Shown here piece after piece: positions 1-8,153 of a stretch of DNA of 41,804 nt (position 1 is the first letter of the stretch; every line of letters starts with the position of its first letter). The DNA comes from CAZIUL01 sp964542475 (GTDB lineage Bacteria; Planctomycetota; B15-G4; CAYZWU01): NCBI GenBank assembly GCA_964542475.1, contig CAZIUL010000037.1, positions 1 to 41,804 of the forward strand, written 5' to 3'. Under the pieces are notes generated by a model, which saw only the letters and a list, made by a program, of their open reading frames with translations, searched no databases and was not told where the DNA came from. Made by a program: the position numbers and the translations under genes.

Positions 1-2258
1 AACGAGTCCCGGCCGTACGACGCGAGCTTGTCCAGGCAGAACATGGCCCGCTCCACCGATGAAAACGCGGGAACCCCGCCGTCCTCCAGCGTGTTGACGA
101 GCGCATCGTACGCGCTGCTCGCGTTGATGCAGGCCACAACAGGCTTGTCCGACAGGCTGCTCTGGCGCAGGATTCTCATGGCCACGTTTTCGCGGTTCTT
201 TTCGATCTCGTCGCTCGTTGTGTGAAGCATCACCGTGTGGGGGAGCATCGATACCAGCAGGTTGTCCACCCCGTCGTCCTCCAGCAGTATCTTCATGCAC
301 TGCTCGTACAGGTCGTCGTCGCCCATGGGTGTCAGATCGAGAAGGGGCTGGACAGCCACGAACGGCGGCAGGATCTTGCGGAGCGCTTCAACCGTTCGTT
401 TCGACAGCGTTGGAAAGACCAGGTTTCCCAGGTTGTCAGCCGCGTACGTGCTCTCGAACCCGGCGTTGACCACGCCGGCAACGCTGTTTCCCTTCACCCT
501 TTTCTTTCCGAGCAGGGCAAAGGTCTTTACCAGGTCTATGTGGTCGATGAGCGATTCCGCCACGATCATCCCGGCCTGCTCGAACGCCGCCTTTGCCACA
601 TCGTAGTCGCCTGTCATGGAAGCCGTGTGCGATGCCGCGGCCCTTGACCCGGCATCCGTCCTTCCTGCCTTGTACATGATGAGCGGCTTGCGGGCTTTTC
701 TGGCCACGTTGTAGAACTCGCGCCCTCCCGCAGCGTGGAACCCTTCAACGTACAAGGCGATCACGTCGATGCCGTCATCTTTCTCGAAGTAGGCCACAAG
801 GTCGCCGGGGTCCACATCGAGCTGGTTGCCGTAGCTGACCACGACCCTCGGGCAGAGCGCGTGCCTGAGCTTGTCAAGGATGGTGACCCCCAGCGCCCCG
901 CTCTGCGTGATGAGGGCGACGTTCCGCTCCTTTCCGCCTGAGGCCGGAACGAAGTCCAGCTTCCTTTTCGGGACGAAGATCGTGTTGATTCCGGGACGGT
1001 CTCCGGGCGGAGAGTAAAATATGCCGAGGCAGTTCGGGCCGACGAGGCGCATGCCCGTGGTGTTTGCGAGCTCCAGGATCTCGTTCTCGATGGTGCGGTC
1101 GCCCGTGACCTCGCTGAACCCTCCCGGGATGAGCACGGTTGCCTTCACCTTTTTCTCCACTGCCTGGCGCACTATCTCGGGCGACTGCGCGGCCGGGGCC
1201 ATGACTATCAGAAGATCCACGCGATTCTTGACATCCTGCAGGGTTTTGTGGAGCGCGTATTCGCTGCTTCCGACCTTCACCGAGCCGCCCTTCGGGTTGA
1301 GAAGAAAAAGGTCGTCCCTGCCCATGTCGTGAAGAAGCCCCGCGATGATGTTTCCGAGCTTGGACTGGTCCGTGGCTGAAACACCTGCCACAGCCACCCC
1401 GCTCGGCTCGAAAAGCGCGTCGATGTTGCGGATGTCAGGCTCGGTTACAACCTCGAACGTTTTCTCTCTCGGCATGAAATTGCCCAGCCCGTCCAGGGCC
1501 ACGAGCTCCCCCGAAGGGGTGAACGCGAACGGATTGATCTCGAAATCGGTGAGAACGAACTCCGGCCGTTTTCTCGCGAAGCTCGAAAAGACGCTCGAAA
1601 GCTGCGACAGCTTGAGGATGTGCTCCACCAGCTTTTCGATGTAGTCGTAGTGGTTCTCCTCGATGTACTTGAGGATGATTCTCGTGTTCTCGAGGAGCTG
1701 GCGGCATCCACCGGCGCTCAGCGGGGTCAGCATCGTGTTGGGGGACGAGTAGTGCTTTGCGAAGTGTTCGGCGTCGCTGCCCCCCTTGCTGATGGAGATG
1801 ACCGGGCCGAACGCCATGTTTTCTCGGATGCCGAGGAGGATCTCGCGCCCGAGCTCCCTCGAGTACTCTATGTGATCGCAGATCAGGAATCCGCGTATCT
1901 CGGGTTCCGCCTTGAACGACGGATGAAGCGGAACTTCTTCCCGCATGCGTTCGATGGCTGCCGAAACAGCGCCTGTCTCCCTGATCGATTTCTTCACGCC
2001 TCCGACCATGCTTTTGTGCGGGATGCTGCCCGAGACGATCTTGATGATCACATGCGATCCCTTGAACGGCTGAAGCGTATTCTCGCTCACTTTCTCTGCT
2101 GACCGCACCGTTCTGTGTATGGGCACGCGTATCCCGAGGATCTCGAGAATGGCGTAAACCTCGTGCTCGTAAAGGTCGAATCGGCCCTTCTCCGCAATGG
2201 ATTCGAGAAGCGCACATATCCGTTCCCTCTTGTCAGCTGTCAGCTCGAAGTTGGTCAT
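1..2258 (-). CDS. Acyl-CoA synthetase, ADP-forming type, subunit order beta-alpha (3' end cut off)
   Basis: The family interconverts acyl-CoA + ADP + Pi and acid + CoA + ATP in the cytoplasm, through a phospho-histidine. About 752 residues are visible and the C-terminus lies beyond the window edge. The first ~230 residues look like the ATP-grasp (beta) domain, for example VIIKIVSGSIPHKS. A CoA-binding Rossmann domain starts near residue 285 (VAVAGVSATDQSKLGNI), followed by succinyl-CoA-ligase-like domains with VGPNCLGI and ITQSGALG. The SHTASMTGDY motif carries the expected catalytic His544. Most single-chain homologues have the CoA-binding domain first, so this is the swapped order. The ATG at 2258 lies inside the 3' end of the redox gene upstream (26-nt overlap), which suggests coupled translation. 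The acyl substrate cannot be read from the sequence. Confidence 0.88.
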   Translation of the reverse strand, partial: MTNFELTADKRERICALLESIAEKGRFDLYEHEVYAILEILGIRVPIHRTVRSAEKVSENTLQPFKGSHVIIKIVSGSIPHKSMVGGVKKSIRETGAVSAAIERMREEVPLHPSFKAEPEIRGFLICDHIEYSRELGREILLGIRENMAFGPVISISKGGSDAEHFAKHYSSPNTMLTPLSAGGCRQLLENTRIILKYIEENHYDYIEKLVEHILKLSQLSSVFSSFARKRPEFVLTDFEINPFAFTPSGELVALDGLGNFMPREKTFEVVTEPDIRNIDALFEPSGVAVAGVSATDQSKLGNIIAGLLHDMGRDDLFLLNPKGGSVKVGSSEYALHKTLQDVKNRVDLLIVMAPAAQSPEIVRQAVEKKVKATVLIPGGFSEVTGDRTIENEILELANTTGMRLVGPNCLGIFYSPPGDRPGINTIFVPKRKLDFVPASGGKERNVALITQSGALGVTILDKLRHALCPRVVVSYGNQLDVDPGDLVAYFEKDDGIDVIALYVEGFHAAGGREFYNVARKARKPLIMYKAGRTDAGSRAAASHTASMTGDYDVAKAAFEQAGMIVAESLIDHIDLVKTFALLGKKRVKGNSVAGVVNAGFESTYAADNLGNLVFPTLSKRTVEALRKILPPFVAVQPLLDLTPMGDDDLYEQCMKILLEDDGVDNLLVSMLPHTVMLHTTSDEIEKNRENVAMRILRQSSLSDKPVVACINASSAYDALVNTLEDGGVPAFSSVERAMFCLDKLASYGRDS

Positions 2259-5200
2259 TGTGGTTGCTTTCCGTTTGCTTTTCGGGTTCTGTGCTATGCT
2301 CGTTTTTTCTTTTTATCCCGCAAGCCCCGGATGCTGTCGCCTTGACGCACTCCTCGCACCCGATGCATTCGAACCGGCCTCTGCCCAACACCCTGTTTCC
2401 TCCGTTTTCAATCACAACCGCACCTGTAGGGCAGGCACTCACACAGGTTCCGCAGCCGGTGCAGTTTTTGAACTCGGCCCTCTTTTCCACGCGGCCTTTC
2501 AATCGGTTCAAGGAGCCGAGCAGCGCGCCCGACGGGCACAGGTAGCGGCAGAACGGCCGGGTTATTGCAAACGAGACGAGCACCGCTGCGACTCCCAGGT
2601 AAAACCTCCACGATGCGCTGTTCATCGCAAAGAAGTCAACGAACGGCTCCGGGTTCAGGAAACCCTTGATCCCGCTGGAGACAACGGCAAGCAGCAGGCA
2701 CGCGAGAACCGCGTACTTGACAAGTTGCAGCTTGCCGCCCTTTCCGGCTCGTGCGCCGGAGCCGGCGGTTTTCCAGGCCTTTCCCATCACTGGCGACGAG
2801 ATGATGGCTGCGAACTCCTGCACCGCTCCGAAGGGACAGATCCACCCGCAGTAGATCCTTCCGCTGAACAGGGTCGATGCTGCAACGAGTGTGACGAATA
2901 CGGCTGTGAGCAGCCCGATGAGCGCTGTGGAGTCGAGAAGGTCCGTGTAGGAGAACGACCAGTTCCAGGCGCAGCCCATGAAAACCGCTGACACGGCAAG
3001 TACAACGTGCCGCCACGTCTTCTTTGCACGGAGCAGGCAAAAAGCCAGCGTGAAGAGGAATGCGAGCATGGTGATCCGTGCCAGCTTGTCCGGCTCTTTA
3101 CTCCGGCCAGCGGCGTTTTCGCCGCCCTTGACGCCGCAGAGCCTGTCCTGTGCGGCAAGGACCGCGCGGGTCATTGCAACGCACGACACGGTGGCGCCGC
3201 TAACCATGTCCACGTCCGGCATTTCTCCGGGAGCCCTGCCCTCGAAAGCGCTGAGAAACCGCGAGTCCATTATGCGATCCATGTGCTCGGGCGTTTCCGA
3301 GTGATGGAGCAGTTTCAGTTTTTCGATGCGACCGTTCGGGCCCAGGGCGAGGAGAATGTCGATGGGGCCGTGGTAGCCCATCACTTCGGGTGCTATCCGT
3401 GTGGTCTTTGCAACGAACCCCAGAATTTCGCTCCTGAAGCTCCTGTCCTCCTGCCTGATTTTTCGCGAAGCCGTGTAGTAGTACGGCGCATACTTCTCGC
3501 TCTCGGAGCGGTTGAACGAGCTTGCCTGCGGAAATAGATCCCTGAGCTGATCTACCGGGATCGTTTCTTTATCTTTTCCGGGGGCCGCGGAGGATCCTTC
3601 CTGTTTTTCTTTCGGTGCCGGGCCGTATTTGAATGCGACCGGATGCGTGTCGAGGCTGAACAGACGCGGGTCCTTGCCAAGCGGCCTGCCCGCGGCCACG
3701 ACCATGCCGGGAAACGGCGGACGAGGCGCGCGGTTGTTCTCTCCTCCCACGAACGGAAGCACGGCTGTTGACCCGGCGTTTCCAATAACCTTTCTCCATG
3801 CAGCCCGGGCCTCTTCGTCCTGCTGCAGGGCGGGGTTGACCCTTGCGCATCCGATGCCGAGCCCCGCGGCAGCGCCTACCAGCGACATGTTCTGAGCAGC
3901 GAACAGGGCCTCTTCGTAGCCGCAGCCTTCAGCCGCATATTTCATGAGATCGCGGCGTGCAAACAGAATGAGCAACGCCGGGTTCTCGAAGCCAGCATCC
4001 AGGAGATCGAGGATTTCGGCTCTCCTGTCCCCCTGTGCCAGCGACGTCAGGTGATGTCTTTTTCCGAAGTACTGGTATATGCCGGTCCTGTCCGCCACGT
4101 AGATGTCCATGAGGTACTCTCCACATGCGCTCGGCACTGTGCGGTGCACTCCACCCGGGACGAACATGACGCGCCTATGGTCGTAGTAGTCGCGCTCCTT
4201 TTGCGGCTCCCTGAGATAGCTTCTGCCGTACGCGGCCCACAGGAGTTTGACCTTTTCCTGCGGTTTCAGATCGTAACCGGGCTCGAAAGCGGCTGCCTGG
4301 CGTGCCTGTTCGATGCTCTGCTCAAGTGTGAGCACACCTTCCTCGACAGGGGGAAGGTTCGGTTCCGCAACAAGCATCTCACCTTCCCTCGGTGCATTAT
4401 CATACTCAGCCAGCCTGCTTCCGCCGGCGCTCCACACAGCGTCAACAAGAGGCATGTTGCTTTTTTCAAGCTCTGCATCGCGCGGTTCGAACAGAAACGG
4501 AGTGAACGGGATGCCGAGCCTGCCGCATGAGCTTTCCTCGTACCCCGGGGGGAGCCTGAGCCAGTGGTGCGACTCCTCCTCGTAAATGCAGAAGCCAAGG
4601 CCTGCCGCTGCTGCAGCCAGGTGGATGTTCTGGAAGACGGCTTTCGGCTCTCCTCCCCTGTCAGCCACGATCAGGAGTATTGGCGCCTGGAACGTTCTTG
4701 TCCTGGAGTACGCCAGGATGTTCTCCTCCTCGAGTTCGCTGGGGTAATGGATATCCCTGGACTGGTGGTAGACGAGTGCATGCTCCAGCCTGTCGTACCT
4801 GTAGACCGCGCCTATATGCGTGAAGTACACAAAGAGCTCGCTCTGGCAGGGTGCCGCTGAGGCTTCCTCGTGGATCACTGTTTCCCGGAACCGGCCCGCG
4901 TCTTTTTTTATCAGGCCGGCCGAGTGATACAGCACGTAGCTGAGGAGCTCCTGATCTAAAGCTTCTTCCTTGAACACGCGCTGAGACATTCTTTTCGCGA
5001 TGACTCTTTCAACGGGCATGGAAGTTTTAAGGTCAGGCGGGGGGAGCAGTATTTTTTCCGAGGCGACTCCCAGGTTCAGCCTCTGTTCGAACGTGACGCC
5101 GGCGTCATTGTCCACGAAGGCCAGCTTTACATCCAACCTGCCCGGTTTCATCGCGGAAGCCGGTATGAGGAGCTCAAGCTTTTTTTCACGCTTGTGCCAG

Positions 5201-6351
5201 AATCCGCCGAGTTTCAGCTCCTCGATCGCCGTTTCATAAAGCGAATCCTCGGAGCCGTGCTCCGAGAGGCTCAGTATTACCCGGATGGGCGGACAGGCGG
5301 AGCTGTTCCTGTTCAGCTCGCAAATGATACTGGCTTTCACATCGCGCGGCTCCTCGATCGCCTGTTCGCTGAGTTTTGCATGTGCGATCCCCCAGGGCGC
5401 CACCTCGATCGGGTTGTGGCCGGGAGGGACCGCAAGAAAGAGATCGAGGTTCCTGTACAGGTTCCTGACCTGCTGCCAGGAGGGATCATCATCGAGAACC
5501 GAAACAATCGTGCGGCTCAGGGGTGCGAGCTCGAACGAGACCTCGAAGCAGCCTTTTGCCTCCAGGTCCAGACGCTCCCTTTCCAGTCCGAACGAGTACC
5601 CGGTGGGCCCGAAATCCAGGAGTATCATCTCTTTTTTGGGAAGCTCTGTATCGCGGAAACGGAACACGAGCATCTCTTCGGTCTGCCTGTCTATGCACGC
5701 GAACCAGCTGCTGAAGGGGTGCATGTGTTTGGGGCAGCGCAGAAAGGCGCTGGGAGCATCGAACTTCCTGATCCCGTACTCGGCGGGAACGGCCAGCACG
5801 TCGTCCTCCTTTTTTTCGCCCAGGCAGCCCGGCACCCGGAACCTGAATGTGCCTGTAACGGGCCTGCCTGCGAGCTCGGTGCAGCTATAGCTCACCTCGA
5901 TCGAAGGCGAGCCCCGGCGAAGCATCATGCCGATCTCGTGCATCAGGTCGTTGCTCTTGCCCTTGAATACAATGCATACCCCATCTTCAGATGATTCGCA
6001 TCTGGAGGAGAGCATTGGCGTGAGTATCATTCTTCCTTGGATGATGGCCGAGTACCATGGCCGTTTGCTGGGTGGTTCCGGCGAATGAACTATGTGCTTT
6101 ACACCGTTTTCCTTGCAGACGAGCTCCAGTATTTCAGCGGTTCGGGCATTGATAGTTGCACGAACCATGCTGTTTTCAAGGATCCAGGCCTTATTATTGC
6201 CCTCTCCCACATCCTGGATGGAGCAGGTGTCCCCACCGAGCGTATCTATGATTGGGCCGCTTGCCGGACCGGAAGGTCCGCTTGAAAGGTACCAGATCGT
6301 CAAGGCGAAGAGGATGACGATCAACAATGCCGTGAACGAGCCGATGCGCAC
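2233..6351 (-). CDS. Giant membrane flavin/iron-sulfur electron-transfer fusion: SagB-like x2, FMN_bind, NosR-like polyferredoxin
   Basis: 1372 residues, GTG start with GAGG 8 nt upstream. Residues 5-23 form an N-terminal membrane anchor or signal. Residues ~25-440 are unassigned. Two SagB/nitroreductase-like domains follow, ~445-625 and ~690-885; the second has the typical LLWAAYG and RTVPSACGEYL. An FMN-binding domain (~965-1075) contains SGATVS, with Thr1054 as the expected site of covalent FMN attachment. About five membrane spans follow, with NosR/NapH-type CGWICPFG (~1168) and CRYLCPSG (~1267), then cysteine motifs CTGCGTCVSACP (~1301) and CIGCEEC (~1328). The last motif has eight residues instead of three before its fourth Cys. 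Inferred role: passing electrons between cytoplasmic Fe-S clusters and flavin domains outside the membrane. The donor, acceptor and substrate are unknown. An apbE gene lies 3.5 kb away. Confidence 0.85.
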   Translation of the reverse strand: MRIGSFTALLIVILFALTIWYLSSGPSGPASGPIIDTLGGDTCSIQDVGEGNNKAWILENSMVRATINARTAEILELVCKENGVKHIVHSPEPPSKRPWYSAIIQGRMILTPMLSSRCESSEDGVCIVFKGKSNDLMHEIGMMLRRGSPSIEVSYSCTELAGRPVTGTFRFRVPGCLGEKKEDDVLAVPAEYGIRKFDAPSAFLRCPKHMHPFSSWFACIDRQTEEMLVFRFRDTELPKKEMILLDFGPTGYSFGLERERLDLEAKGCFEVSFELAPLSRTIVSVLDDDPSWQQVRNLYRNLDLFLAVPPGHNPIEVAPWGIAHAKLSEQAIEEPRDVKASIICELNRNSSACPPIRVILSLSEHGSEDSLYETAIEELKLGGFWHKREKKLELLIPASAMKPGRLDVKLAFVDNDAGVTFEQRLNLGVASEKILLPPPDLKTSMPVERVIAKRMSQRVFKEEALDQELLSYVLYHSAGLIKKDAGRFRETVIHEEASAAPCQSELFVYFTHIGAVYRYDRLEHALVYHQSRDIHYPSELEEENILAYSRTRTFQAPILLIVADRGGEPKAVFQNIHLAAAAAGLGFCIYEEESHHWLRLPPGYEESSCGRLGIPFTPFLFEPRDAELEKSNMPLVDAVWSAGGSRLAEYDNAPREGEMLVAEPNLPPVEEGVLTLEQSIEQARQAAAFEPGYDLKPQEKVKLLWAAYGRSYLREPQKERDYYDHRRVMFVPGGVHRTVPSACGEYLMDIYVADRTGIYQYFGKRHHLTSLAQGDRRAEILDLLDAGFENPALLILFARRDLMKYAAEGCGYEEALFAAQNMSLVGAAAGLGIGCARVNPALQQDEEARAAWRKVIGNAGSTAVLPFVGGENNRAPRPPFPGMVVAAGRPLGKDPRLFSLDTHPVAFKYGPAPKEKQEGSSAAPGKDKETIPVDQLRDLFPQASSFNRSESEKYAPYYYTASRKIRQEDRSFRSEILGFVAKTTRIAPEVMGYHGPIDILLALGPNGRIEKLKLLHHSETPEHMDRIMDSRFLSAFEGRAPGEMPDVDMVSGATVSCVAMTRAVLAAQDRLCGVKGGENAAGRSKEPDKLARITMLAFLFTLAFCLLRAKKTWRHVVLAVSAVFMGCAWNWSFSYTDLLDSTALIGLLTAVFVTLVAASTLFSGRIYCGWICPFGAVQEFAAIISSPVMGKAWKTAGSGARAGKGGKLQLVKYAVLACLLLAVVSSGIKGFLNPEPFVDFFAMNSASWRFYLGVAAVLVSFAITRPFCRYLCPSGALLGSLNRLKGRVEKRAEFKNCTGCGTCVSACPTGAVVIENGGNRVLGRGRFECIGCEECVKATASGACGIKRKNEHSTEPEKQTESNHNDQLRADS

Positions 6352-6407
6352 CTGAAAATCCTCGATAAAGATACATTGTGCTGCTTCGGAAAGAAGCTGT
6401 CAGCGGG

Positions 6408-6439
6408 ATTATATATCCGTTTCAGTGAGGCCCTGTCAA
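6408..6439 (-). promoter_or_regulatory. Putative sigma70-type promoter of the redox fusion gene
   Basis: On the minus strand a perfect TTGACA (6439-6434) is followed after 18 nt by TATATA (6415-6410), with TATAAT two bases further on. It lies about 57 nt upstream of the GTG start at 6351. This is the best consensus-like promoter I saw in the window; it has not been tested for transcription. Confidence 0.5.
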
Positions 6440-6479
6440 ACAATAACGTGGAGCGGTGCCATCACAGTTTAAAACTCTC

Positions 6480-6508
6480 TTTACTTTCCAAGGCGCTGAT
6501 CATATTTT
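6480..6508 (+). promoter_or_regulatory. Possible sigma70-type promoter of pheST
   Basis: TTTACT (6480-6485), 17-nt spacer, TATTTT (6503-6508), about 38 nt before the pheS ATG. Both boxes match the consensus only partly. No T-box or Phe-rich leader peptide is visible upstream of pheS. Confidence 0.3.
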
Positions 6509-6546
6509 ATTTGGTTTCAGTATTATTGACGAGGGACCAGGATCAT

Positions 6547-8115
6547 ATGGCTGAGCTGAAACTCGATGAAGTAGTGGGGGCGCTTCACCCGCTCGAGATC
6601 CGTTTTCTTGCTGCACTCGATGGGCATTCGACAGGCGTCGAAATGCAGGTCGCCGAGGCTGCCGGGCTGGATGCGGCCCAGTTCCGCCGCGCAGCCGAAT
6701 GGCTGCTCACCAAGGAGCTGATCGTACTCGAGCAGGAGTCCACCGAAGAGGTGGTGAAGGTGACCGATCTGGGCAGGAAGTACCTCGATGGCGGAGTCCC
6801 CGAGGACAGGATCACCGCGGCGCTCAAGGAGAAGGGCGAGATCCACATGTCCGCTTTCAAGGAGATGGACGGCTTGAGCGCGGAGGAGACCTTTCCCGTC
6901 ATAAAGACGCTCAAGGAGAAGGGGGTCATGTTTGTTGACAAGGGGGTCGCGCGCTTGAAGCCCGAGGCCGACCTTTCCCTGCTAGGAGAAACAAGCCGCA
7001 TACTTGTACGGGCATGCGGGGAAGAGCGGGTCATCATGTCCGTCTTGAGCGCGCATCAGCAGGAGCTCGTGAAAGCGGGCATCCACAAGCGGTTTCGCGC
7101 AAAGGGGGTCTTCTGGATAGAAAAGGAGGTCACTCGCGCGTTTTCTGTAACCGGGGTCGGGAAGGAAGCAGCGAACGAGGTGAAGAGGCGCGGGCTCACC
7201 GGAGATGAGCTGTCAAAGCTGACACCGAAGATGCTCGAGGATGGCACGTGGCGTGGCAAACCGTTCAGGAGGTACAACATCGGGATCGCGCCCCCGCGCA
7301 AGGTGGCCGCGAAAAAACACGCGTACGCCCAGTTCCTGGATTATGTCAAGTACAAGCTCATAACAATGGGCTTCGAGGAGATGCGGGGCCCGCTCGTGGA
7401 GAGCGAGTTCTGGAACATGGACGCCCTGTTCATGCCGCAGTTTCATTCGGCAAGAGACATCCACGACGCGTATTTTCTGAAGGAGCCCTCTCACACGAAA
7501 GATCTGGATGACGAGCTGGTTGGGAACGTGGCCAGGATGCATGAGGCGGGAGGGGATACCTCGTCGAGGGGGTGGCGCTACAGGTTCGATGATACGCGCA
7601 CCAGGCGAAGCGTCTTGCGCTCGCAGGGGACATCCATTTCCGCGAGAACGCTGGCATCGAATCCGAAGGTCCCCGGCAAGTACTTTGCCATGGCCAGGTG
7701 TTTCAGGTACGACACCGTGGATGCCACGCACGCATGCGATTTCATGCAGACCGAGGGCATCGTGCTTGGATCGGACCTGAACTTCAGGACGCTGCTGGGG
7801 CTTCTCAAGCTTTTTGCCGGGGAGATCGCGAAAGCGGACGAGGTCGTGTTCGCCCCGGGCTACTTCCCGTTCACGGAACCATCGGTCGAGGCACATATAC
7901 GGCATCCCTCTCTCGGGTGGATAGAGATGGGCGGTGCGGGAATCTTCAGGCCTGAGGTGACTTCGCCGTTCGGCATAGATGTGCCGGTGCTGGCCTGGGG
8001 CCTCGGCCTTGACAGGATGGCGATGACCGCTCTTCGAATAAAAGATATCCGCGACCTTTTTTCCAGGGACCTGGACCTGATCCGGTCCCAGCGGATCGAC
8101 ATGGAGATGGATTAG
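6547..8115 (+). CDS. pheS: Phenylalanyl-tRNA synthetase alpha subunit, archaeal/eukaryotic type
   Basis: Charges tRNA-Phe with phenylalanine as an alpha2-beta2 enzyme together with PheT. 522 residues, close to the archaeal alpha-subunit length and much longer than usual bacterial PheS. About 200 N-terminal residues form winged-helix-like tRNA/DNA-binding repeats (ALHPLEIRFLAAL). The class II core begins near residue 250. It carries MGFEEMRGPLVESEFWNMDA and MPQFHSARDIHDAYFL (motif 1 region), then RCFRYDTVDATHACDFMQTE (motif 2) and GLGLDRMAM (motif 3), all of archaeal pattern. The reading frame is open upstream to 6376, but homology starts at MAELKLDEV, so ATG 6547 (AGGA 4 nt upstream) is chosen. 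pheT follows after 38 nt. It runs divergent from the redox fusion gene. Confidence 0.95.
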   Translation: MAELKLDEVVGALHPLEIRFLAALDGHSTGVEMQVAEAAGLDAAQFRRAAEWLLTKELIVLEQESTEEVVKVTDLGRKYLDGGVPEDRITAALKEKGEIHMSAFKEMDGLSAEETFPVIKTLKEKGVMFVDKGVARLKPEADLSLLGETSRILVRACGEERVIMSVLSAHQQELVKAGIHKRFRAKGVFWIEKEVTRAFSVTGVGKEAANEVKRRGLTGDELSKLTPKMLEDGTWRGKPFRRYNIGIAPPRKVAAKKHAYAQFLDYVKYKLITMGFEEMRGPLVESEFWNMDALFMPQFHSARDIHDAYFLKEPSHTKDLDDELVGNVARMHEAGGDTSSRGWRYRFDDTRTRRSVLRSQGTSISARTLASNPKVPGKYFAMARCFRYDTVDATHACDFMQTEGIVLGSDLNFRTLLGLLKLFAGEIAKADEVVFAPGYFPFTEPSVEAHIRHPSLGWIEMGGAGIFRPEVTSPFGIDVPVLAWGLGLDRMAMTALRIKDIRDLFSRDLDLIRSQRIDMEMD

Positions 8116-8153
8116 AGAAACGTTCCTGGTTGTTTTTCAGGATATTCAAGAAG

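Noticed and set aside
5194..5994. 266-codon open frame on the plus strand inside the redox fusion gene
   Set aside because: Antisense shadow of a well-supported gene, with no ribosome site or recognisable motif.
6376..6546. 57-residue N-terminal extension of PheS
   Set aside because: Open by chance: no ribosome site and no homology. The family start MAEL at 6547 has AGGA upstream.
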